A stretch of DNA of 5,657 nt, taken from assembly GCA_030615705.1 (NCBI GenBank), contig JAUWYT010000129.1:1-5657 (forward strand). Direction: 5' to 3'. Below the pieces are notes generated by a model. The model ran no database searches. It worked only from the letters and a program-made list of their open reading frames with translations, and was not told the DNA's origin. The position numbers were made by a program, and so were the translations under genes. Numbering within the stretch: position 1 is the stretch's first letter; each line of letters starts with the position of its first letter. Shown here one piece after another: positions 1 through 4,004 of the stretch. Source of the stretch: Chloroflexota bacterium. Its GTDB lineage: Bacteria; Chloroflexota; Anaerolineae; VGOG01.

Positions 1-123
1 TACATCCTGAGGAGCGGTGATGCCGCGGTTATAGAGCAACTGGACGATGAGGGGCGAGAGTTGCGGAAAGCGGGCCCGGTGATCTTCAGGCGCTGACAGC
101 GCTATCTGCCATTTGGGTTTCAT
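1..123 (-). CDS. recJ: Single-stranded-DNA-specific exonuclease RecJ, N-terminal fragment (cut by window edge)
   Basis: The leftward frame opens at the ATG at 123-121 and stays open for 41 codons to the window edge. The fragment begins MKPKWQIA and then has an LSPLIVQLLYNRGITAPQDV stretch. This matches the conserved RecJ opening: an early Trp, then a short helical segment ending in a 'L(L/A)xNRGI-(T/S)-xP-(E/Q)' motif, ahead of the DHH phosphoesterase domain, which lies outside the window. RecJ is a cytoplasmic 5'-3' ssDNA exonuclease acting in RecF-pathway recombination, mismatch repair and base-excision repair. A Shine-Dalgarno AAAGGGA (131-137) lies 7 nt upstream of the ATG. The gene sits 56 bp downstream of the DUF4870 gene on the same strand and is probably co-transcribed with it. 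The start codon lies in a potential hairpin (121-149). The identification rests on about 40 residues, so it is good but not certain. Confidence 0.82.
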   Translation of the reverse strand, partial: MKPKWQIALSAPEDHRARFPQLSPLIVQLLYNRGITAPQDV

Positions 124-149
124 CGGCGATTCCCTTTCAGATGCCGATG
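121..149 (-). promoter_or_regulatory. Potential hairpin burying the recJ start codon
   Basis: CATCGGC (121-127) and GCCGATG (143-149) are perfect 7-bp inverted repeats separated by 15 nt. In the leftward mRNA the 3' arm of the stem contains the recJ ATG, and the loop carries the AAAGGGA Shine-Dalgarno. Such a fold could limit translation initiation. The pairing is seen directly; a regulatory role is inference. Confidence 0.4.
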
Positions 150-179
150 GTTGAGCGCTTTAAGATTCGGGCAGCGCTG

Positions 180-614
180 CTACTTGGTTGCAACCATGTC
201 CCAGATTATGGGATACCTGAACTCTTGGCCAAGGGAGCAAACGTAGGCCGCGTAACAACTGTATCCAATGGCTGCCAGGTTGAGCACGATGCCTAGGGGT
301 ATTAAACAGATGCCGATCACAACTGCGGACAGCACCCCTATGGCGACCCACATGATCCACGACAGCATCACCACCACGATCTGGTAGATCAAGGATTGCA
401 GGGCTTGTTTTGCCACGTAGTTCGACTCCTCTTTCTTGACCAACCAGATGACGAAAGCGCCCACAGGCCCCAGAAGGCCGGCCGTGATCGCTCCCAGCAG
501 AATGCTCACGTGCGCCAATATAGCCCACGTCCTTTCATCACTAGTGATCTCGATCTTTTCAGGAACTTCCTGTGAGGGTGCCTTGACCTCTTCGCTGGTT
601 CCCTTTGCTTCCAT
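180..614 (-). CDS. DUF4870-type small integral membrane protein, function unknown
   Basis: The protein has 144 residues. A charged, hydrophilic N-terminus (residues 1-27, rich in Glu and Lys) precedes a TSDERTWAILAHVSILLG segment typical of DUF4870/Tic20-like small membrane proteins. A first hydrophobic span (about 30-59) ends in VIWLVKKEES. Then come the amphipathic AKQALQSLIYQ motif (68-78) and hydrophobic stretches at about 79-105 and 106-128, so three or four membrane helices are likely. The biochemical role of the family is not established. The frame extends upstream to 662, but the ATG at 614-612 is chosen because a near-perfect AAGGAGGT lies 9 nt ahead of it and the family similarity begins after it. 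It is the first gene of a leftward unit with recJ downstream, driven by the promoter at 691-719. There is no signal peptide other than the membrane helices. Confidence 0.85.
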   Translation of the reverse strand: MEAKGTSEEVKAPSQEVPEKIEITSDERTWAILAHVSILLGAITAGLLGPVGAFVIWLVKKEESNYVAKQALQSLIYQIVVVMLSWIMWVAIGVLSAVVIGICLIPLGIVLNLAAIGYSCYAAYVCSLGQEFRYPIIWDMVATK

Positions 615-623
615 CGTACCTCT

Positions 624-631
624 ACCTCCTT
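624..631 (-). promoter_or_regulatory. Ribosome binding site of the DUF4870 gene
   Basis: AAGGAGGT on the leftward strand, 9 nt from the ATG at 614-612. It decides this start over the longer frame that opens at 662. Confidence 0.8.
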
Positions 632-690
632 CTTGCTTGGATTTTAGTCTGGCCAGCCCCACTACGCATCAGACGGCTCAGGCCAGCCTT

Positions 691-719
691 ATTTTATCAT
701 CCTCCTAAGCAGATGTCAA
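691..719 (-). promoter_or_regulatory. Leftward sigma-70-type promoter for DUF4870-recJ
   Basis: On the leftward strand a perfect -35 TTGACA (719-714), a 17-bp spacer and a -10 TAAAAT (696-691) predict a transcript start near 684. That gives a leader of about 70 nt before the DUF4870 ATG. One mismatch to the 12-base consensus with ideal spacing suggests a strong housekeeping promoter. Confidence 0.75.
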
Positions 720-725
720 TTGAGG

Positions 726-755
726 TTGACAACTAAGGTGTATACGTGATATACT
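726..755 (+). promoter_or_regulatory. Rightward sigma-70-type promoter for the SCP2 / lipid kinase unit
   Basis: A perfect -35 TTGACA (726-731), an 18-bp spacer and a -10 TATACT (750-755) predict a start near 762 and an untranslated leader of about 139 nt before the GTG at 901. Its -35 is only 6 bp from the -35 of the leftward promoter, so the two polymerases would contact overlapping DNA. The inverted repeat GTATA-N5-TATAC (740-754) spans the spacer and most of the -10 and could be an operator. Confidence 0.75.
740..754. promoter_or_regulatory. Candidate operator overlapping the rightward -10 box
   Basis: GTATA (740-744) and TATAC (750-754) form an inverted repeat with a 5-bp centre, roughly half a helical turn. 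It lies on the promoter spacer and -10, where a dimeric repressor would block polymerase. No regulator gene is visible in the window, so the binding protein is unknown. Confidence 0.35.
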
Positions 756-761
756 TCGCCA

Positions 762-900
762 TAAATAGCCCCAGTAGATCACCATGAACCGTAGCGGCGG
801 CCCGCTGTGGCCGCTTTTGTGGGCGGACAGAGCCGTCCGTGGCTACGAGTTGTGATGTACTGGGTCTTCCTGAAAACCACAAAATCTGGGGAGGTGAAGA
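762..900 (+). promoter_or_regulatory. Structured 5' leader of the SCP2 gene
   Basis: Between the predicted transcript start and the GTG at 901 the leader contains four short segments that can pair in alternative ways: AGCGGC (793-798) with GCCGCT (810-815), CCGC (811-814) with GCGG (823-826), and CGGAC (824-828) with GTCCG (835-839). A competing small hairpin pairs 793-797 with 802-806. A 23-codon reading frame (784-855) runs through the same segments. No run of T follows the last stem, so this is not a classical attenuator. The leader ends in the strong ribosome binding site GGAGGT (890-895), 5 nt from the GTG. I do not recognise a known riboswitch class. Confidence 0.35.
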
Positions 901-1242
901 GTGCCGGTACCTGATACAGCCAAGGAGATCATCGAGGCTATGCCCAGCGCCTTTGTGCCTGAGAGGGCCGAGGGCCTCAAGGCCACTTGTCAGTTCGAGC
1001 TAACTGGTGAAGAGGGCGGCAATTGGGTGTTGGAGATCGCCAATCAGCAGTGCCAGGTCAAAGAAGGGGTTGTCGCTGCCCCCGATGCGACTATAAGCCT
1101 CGCTGCCGCTGATTATGTGGCCATGGTCAAGGGGGAGCTCGACGTCATGAGGTCCTTCATGAAGGGCAGGCTCAAAGTCAAAGGCAACATGGGCTTGGTC
1201 ATGAAAGTCCTCGACCTCTTCCAACGGCCGGAGGAAGGGTGA
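901..1242 (+). CDS. SCP2 sterol-carrier-domain protein (small lipid-binding protein)
   Basis: This 113-residue protein consists almost wholly of one SCP2 domain. Residues 1-20 form an N-terminal helix (AKEIIEAMPSAF). Residues 26-68 carry the beta-sheet part (ATCQFELTG, WVLEIAN, PDATISLAAADY). Residues 70-107 hold the hallmark helix-strand run DYVAMVKGELDVMRSFMKGRLKVKGNMGLVMKV, split here by position only for description: the 'G(R/K)LKVKGNMGLxMK' part (89-102) is the family signature. SCP2 domains form a hydrophobic tunnel that binds fatty acyl chains, sterol-like or other lipids; the ligand here is unknown. It is cytoplasmic, with no signal peptide. The start is GTG, supported by GGAGGT at 890-895 with a 5-nt spacer. 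A soluble lipid kinase follows 122 bp downstream on the same strand, which suggests a shared lipid-related role. Confidence 0.88.
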   Translation: MPVPDTAKEIIEAMPSAFVPERAEGLKATCQFELTGEEGGNWVLEIANQQCQVKEGVVAAPDATISLAAADYVAMVKGELDVMRSFMKGRLKVKGNMGLVMKVLDLFQRPEEG

Positions 1243-1364
1243 GAAGTCCAGGCCCAAGATTGGGTGGAACCATAGAAACGCCAAATGCGGCAGGGATCGG
1301 CCTTATTAACCTGTCCGAGTACTTGGCAAGCTGTCGAGCGTCTGGTAGTTTAGGAGGTGGAACG
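1243..1364 (+). other. Spacer between the SCP2 and lipid kinase genes
   Basis: These 122 bases lack a terminator or clear promoter. The lipid kinase frame is open throughout, back to a GTG at 1239 that overlaps the SCP2 stop, but the encoded 42 residues are rich in Gly and Ser and precede the normal start of the family. The only notable items are the GGAGG (1230-1234), 4 nt before that GTG, and a fortuitous GGGTGGAACC (1262-1271). I take it as untranslated linker within one transcript. Confidence 0.5.
1352..1359 (+). promoter_or_regulatory. Ribosome binding site of the lipid kinase gene
   Basis: AGGAGGTG. The AGGAGG core (1352-1357) lies 7 nt before the ATG at 1365. It decides that start over the GTG at 1239. 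Confidence 0.75.
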
Positions 1365-2282
1365 ATGATGAGTGGGGAAATGAAGCTGATCGTAAACCCG
1401 GCAGCGGCCAATGGTGCTGTAGGCAGGAACTGGCCGCGCGTTCGCGACTTCCTACAGGCTGAGGGAGCTAAGTTCGACGCCGTTCTCACCGAGGAGCCCG
1501 GACATGCTACACGATTGGCTCGGCAGGCCCTCGACGATGGCTATCGAACCATCGTGGCCGTGGGCGGGGACGGCACTGTCAATGAGGTGCTCAACGGCCT
1601 GGTAGAGGAGGGGTCTGTTGACCCAGAGGTTACCCTGGGCATTATCCCCTGCGGCACCGGAGCCGACTTCTCGCGCACGCTGGGCATTCCGCGCGATAAC
1701 GTGGGGGCTTGCCGCCACCTCCTGCGCCTCGAGACCCGGCTCGTAGATTTGGGGCGAATAACCTGCCTCCGCGAGGGGCGAGAAGTGGAGCGTTATTTCA
1801 TCAATGCGGCTGGCCTAGGCTTTGACGGTGAGGTGGCCGAAGTGGCGAACCGTTTCCCCAAGGTTCTGGGGGGCACTATCACTTACCTGGCGTGTCTCTT
1901 CATTAGCTTGGTGACCTATCGGAACAAGAACGTAGAGCTTTCCTTCGACGGCCAGCACTTGAAGGGGCGGCTCAATTCGGTCATCCTTTGTAACGGGCGC
2001 TACTTCGGCGGGGGCATGTTCATTGCACCCGGGGCCTCGCTCGACGATGGCATCTTCGACGTGATCATCCTGGGCAACCTGAACAAGTTAGAGGTCGTTA
2101 TGAACGTACCTCGGGTCTACAGGGGCACTCACTTGGCTCATCCCAAGGTGAGCCTCTGCCACGCCAAGGAGGTTCATGTCGAAGCCCGAGAGCGCATGTT
2201 CATCCAAGCTGAGGGGGAGCTGATCGGCGAGGCACCAGCGACTTTCCAAATAATCCCTCAGGCCCTGCGAGTGCTTGTCTGA
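1365..2282 (+). CDS. Diacylglycerol/lipid kinase family protein (DagK/YegS-like)
   Basis: A 305-residue soluble kinase of the DAGK catalytic-domain family (DgkB, YegS, BmrU relatives; usually about 290-310 residues). It opens with KLIVNPAAANGAVGRNWP (7-24), the usual first strand and nucleotide-site region. The key motif GGDGTVNEVLNGL (67-79) follows, with Asp69 in the ATP/metal site, then PCGTGADFSRTLGIP (95-109), a variant of the commoner GTxNDFAR. The C-terminal beta-sandwich domain carries NAAGLGFDGEV (147-157), YFGGGMFIAPGASLDDGIFDV (213-233, key residues GGGM, P222 and DDG) and QAEGEL (281-286). In QAEGEL, Glu285 corresponds to the catalytic Glu of the usual DGE motif, but the Asp before the Gly is Glu here. 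It should transfer phosphate from ATP to diacylglycerol or another lipid alcohol at the membrane face; the exact lipid is unknown. The start is chosen by the ribosome binding site at 1352-1359 and the family N-terminus. It lies downstream of the SCP2 gene, probably in the same transcript. Confidence 0.9.
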   Translation: MMSGEMKLIVNPAAANGAVGRNWPRVRDFLQAEGAKFDAVLTEEPGHATRLARQALDDGYRTIVAVGGDGTVNEVLNGLVEEGSVDPEVTLGIIPCGTGADFSRTLGIPRDNVGACRHLLRLETRLVDLGRITCLREGREVERYFINAAGLGFDGEVAEVANRFPKVLGGTITYLACLFISLVTYRNKNVELSFDGQHLKGRLNSVILCNGRYFGGGMFIAPGASLDDGIFDVIILGNLNKLEVVMNVPRVYRGTHLAHPKVSLCHAKEVHVEARERMFIQAEGELIGEAPATFQIIPQALRVLV

Positions 2283-2313
2283 AACAAGCTGGCATCCGTC
2301 TTTACCAGAGGGA

Positions 2314-2425
2314 TCTCTCGGAAAGCCGAACGTCGGCCTTATCCAACGGGTAGCAGGCCAATCGCATTGGCGGTCTTGGGCCGAATGACGCCCAACTTGG
2401 TTGGGCTGCTACCCTTTCCGAGAGA
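2314..2425 (+). ncRNA. Candidate structured RNA element upstream of the amidohydrolase
   Basis: This is a compact nested fold between two genes. The outer stem TCTCTCGGAAAG (2314-2325) pairs perfectly over 12 bp with 2414-2425. An inner stem GGGTAGCAG (2348-2356) pairs perfectly over 9 bp with CTGCTACCC (2406-2414); base 2414 can serve only one stem. Inside the inner stem are two hairpins that abut it with no unpaired bases: GCCAAT-cgc-ATTGGC (2357-2371) and CCCAA-cttgg-TTGGG (2391-2405). They are joined by a 19-nt linker. A side hairpin GCCGA-acg-TCGGC (2325-2337) lies between the outer and inner stems. No T-run follows, so it is not a simple terminator. The amidohydrolase ribosome binding site lies 14 nt downstream. 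I do not recognise a known riboswitch family. It could instead be a small palindromic repeat element; no target-site duplication is evident. The orientation is assumed from the neighbouring genes. Confidence 0.5.
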
Positions 2426-2451
2426 ACTCCAAGCGATACGGAGGTTTATGA

Positions 2452-3783
2452 ATGGTCTGGCACGAGGTTGATCTGGTAGTGGTCGGCGGTGTCGTGTTGA
2501 CCGCTGATCAGGATTGGAATATTTATGACCCAGGAGCGGTGGCTGTGGACAGGGGAGCCATCGTTGGCCTGGGGCCACGCGAGGAGGTAGAGCAGGAGTA
2601 TCGCGGGCGGGAGCGGATTGATGCCAGTGGCAAGCTGGTCATGCCCGGCCTGATAAACGCCCACACCCATGCTCCGATGACCCTTTTTCGCGGGCTCGCC
2701 GACGATCTTCCGTTGGAGACCTGGCTGCATGAGTACATCTGGCCGGCGGAGGCCAAATGGCTCGGCCCGGACTTCGTCCGCCTGGGCACTCAGCTCGCAG
2801 CGGCGGAGATGATCCGCTCGGGCACCATCTTGTTTTGTGATATGTATTTCTTCGAAGATGACATCGCCGAAGTGTGCAAGGAGGTCGGCATTCGCGTGGT
2901 TATCGGAGGGGCACTGGTGGACTTTCCAAATGCCAATTATAAGACCCCCGAGGAGGGACTCAAATACAGCGAGTACCTGCTGCGCAAATGGGGCGATGAT
3001 TTCCTGGTGGTTCCTTCGATCCAGCCGCACAGCCCGTACGCCACCTCATCGAATCTGATGCAGCAGGGCAAGGAGCTAGCCGATCAGTACGGTGCGCCCT
3101 ATTTGCTCCATGTGTCGGAGACACAGAGCGAGGTGCAAGAAAGCATTGAAAAACACGGGCGTACACCCGTTGGTCGCCTGGCCGACCTGGGTGTCCTGGG
3201 ACCCACTACCGTAGCAATTCACGCCGCGCATTTAACAGACGAAGATGTCGAGCTGCTGGCTCAATACGAGGTTGGCGTGGTTCACTGTCCGGAGAGCCAG
3301 TTGAAGCTCGCCTCTGGCTTCACTCCGGTGCCAAAGCTGCTCGAGGCAGGTGTCGAGGTTGGGCTGGGAACCGATGGCGCGGCCAGCAACAACGACCTGA
3401 ACATGTTTGGCGAGATGGGGACGGCTGCCAGGCTTCACAAGGTGATGGCCCACGATCCCACAGTGATTCCTGCCCGCCAGGCGCTGAGCATGGCCACCCT
3501 GCAAGCGGCCCGCGTGCTGGGGTTGGAGGACCGGTTGGGCTCGCTGGAAGTTGGGAAGCGGGGGGACATGATCGTTCTGGACTTGGACGTGCCGCACATG
3601 GTGCCAGTATACAACATCACCTCGCACCTGGTTTATGCCGCCCATTGCAGCGATGTGTGCACTGTCATTATTGACGGCCGGGTCGTGATGCGGGACCGAG
3701 TGCTTCTGACCCTGGATGAGGGTGAGATTTTCGCCCGTGCGAGGGAGATGGCTCGTCAAATCGTTGCTGGCTGGGGGGCGTAG
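2452..3783 (+). CDS. mtaD: Amidohydrolase of the 5'-methylthioadenosine / S-adenosylhomocysteine deaminase family
   Basis: A 443-residue cytoplasmic metalloenzyme of the amidohydrolase superfamily, close in pattern to Thermotoga TM0936, which deaminates adenine nucleosides such as SAH and MTA to the inosyl forms. An N-terminal beta-sandwich segment (1-66) leads to GLINAHTHAPMTLFRG (66-81), with metal ligands His71 and His73. Then come Glu100 (WPAE), QPHSPY with His193, and LHVSET with metal ligand His220 and Glu223. His257 follows, and GTDGAASNNDLNMF (306-319) supplies metal ligand Asp308 and Ser312. The C-terminal part returns to the sandwich (KRGDMIVLDLD, VIIDGRVV). All catalytic positions known from TM0936 appear kept. 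Recalling the TM0936 sequence, the position of its carboxylate-binding Arg136 is Gly153 here, so preference for SAH over MTA, adenosine or 5'-deoxyadenosine is uncertain. The start has GGAGGT (2440-2445), 6 nt ahead; an out-of-frame ATG at 2448 is ignored. The gene is preceded by the folded element at 2314-2425 and lies alone between non-coding gaps. The symbol reflects family, not proven substrate. Confidence 0.88.
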   Translation: MVWHEVDLVVVGGVVLTADQDWNIYDPGAVAVDRGAIVGLGPREEVEQEYRGRERIDASGKLVMPGLINAHTHAPMTLFRGLADDLPLETWLHEYIWPAEAKWLGPDFVRLGTQLAAAEMIRSGTILFCDMYFFEDDIAEVCKEVGIRVVIGGALVDFPNANYKTPEEGLKYSEYLLRKWGDDFLVVPSIQPHSPYATSSNLMQQGKELADQYGAPYLLHVSETQSEVQESIEKHGRTPVGRLADLGVLGPTTVAIHAAHLTDEDVELLAQYEVGVVHCPESQLKLASGFTPVPKLLEAGVEVGLGTDGAASNNDLNMFGEMGTAARLHKVMAHDPTVIPARQALSMATLQAARVLGLEDRLGSLEVGKRGDMIVLDLDVPHMVPVYNITSHLVYAAHCSDVCTVIIDGRVVMRDRVLLTLDEGEIFARAREMARQIVAGWGA

Positions 3784-3796
3784 ATCGCACGCAAAG

Positions 3797-3838
3797 GTTG
3801 AGGTAAAATCAACGAGGCATAGATCCGATCTATTCCTC
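3797..3838 (+). repeat. Two abutting inverted repeats after the amidohydrolase stop
   Basis: GTTGA (3797-3801) pairs with TCAAC (3809-3813). The next base starts a 25-bp near-perfect palindrome (3814-3838, centre 3826): GAGG, one mismatch, then ATAGATC / GATCTAT and CCTC, with 11 of 12 pairs matching. As RNA it gives a stem with a loop around UCCGA; as DNA it looks like a dimeric operator. Only a weak ATTTT (3842-3846) follows, so termination is possible but not convincing. Confidence 0.5.
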
Positions 3839-3852
3839 AGACATTTTGAACT

Positions 3853-3881
3853 ATAGGGGCAATCTTCGCGGTTGCCCCTAT
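3853..3881 (+). terminator. Strong stem-loop without a U-tract, possible terminator of the amidohydrolase transcript
   Basis: ATAGGGGCAA (3853-3862) pairs perfectly over 10 bp with TTGCCCCTAT (3872-3881). Two further pairs (T-G, C-G) close a five-base loop centred on TTCGC. It lies 70 bp after the amidohydrolase stop and before the glmU promoter, where a terminator is expected. Neither side has a run of T, so intrinsic termination would be atypical; it could instead protect a 3' end from exonucleases. Confidence 0.45.
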
Positions 3882-3903
3882 CGGTGGGGTATTTGGGAAA
3901 CCG

Positions 3904-3920
3904 TTTGTTGTGACAACAAA
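3904..3920. promoter_or_regulatory. 17-bp perfect palindrome, candidate operator upstream of glmU
   Basis: TTTGTTGT-G-ACAACAAA is a perfect palindrome with a single central base, extended imperfectly to CCG/CGG at 3901-3924. The one-base centre makes a tight RNA hairpin poor and favours a DNA site for a dimeric regulator. It lies about 75-91 bp upstream of the predicted glmU transcript start. A second small palindrome, AAACGTTT (3938-3945), lies closer to the promoter. Confidence 0.4.
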
Positions 3921-3959
3921 ACGGACGGAGGCTTTCAAAACGTTTGCCTGTTCCTGAAT

Positions 3960-3988
3960 TTGTCTGCAAGTTGGGAGTGTGATAGAAT
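3960..3988 (+). promoter_or_regulatory. Promoter of glmU-cdd with extended -10
   Basis: A -35-like TTGTCT (3960-3965), a 17-bp spacer and a -10 TAGAAT (3983-3988) preceded by TGA (3980-3982) form an extended -10 element. The predicted start near 3995 would leave only about 10 nt before the glmU ATG at 4005. Confidence 0.65.
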
Positions 3989-4004
3989 ATTCGCGGGTAA
4001 GCAT

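Noticed and set aside
171..180. GCAGCGCTGC palindrome at the DUF4870 stop codon
   Set aside because: Ten bases of self-complementarity with no loop and no T-run; common by chance in GC-rich DNA.
1262..1271. GGGTGGAACC resembling the T-box antiterminator core
   Set aside because: No stem I, specifier loop or terminator is present, and the downstream gene is a lipid kinase rather than an aminoacyl-tRNA synthetase or amino-acid gene. Likely a chance match.
2307..2318. AGAG-GGAT-CTCT mini-hairpin after the lipid kinase as terminator
   Set aside because: Only 4 bp with no T-run, and it competes with the much longer outer stem of the 2314-2425 element.
3804..3809. TAAAAT as a -10 box after the deaminase
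   Set aside because: No -35-like hexamer at 16-18 bp upstream, and the bases form the loop of a small hairpin.
3846..4004. 53-codon N-terminal extension of GlmU
   Set aside because: The extension translates the stem-loop, palindromes and promoter, has no ribosome binding site, and precedes the conserved family N-terminus.
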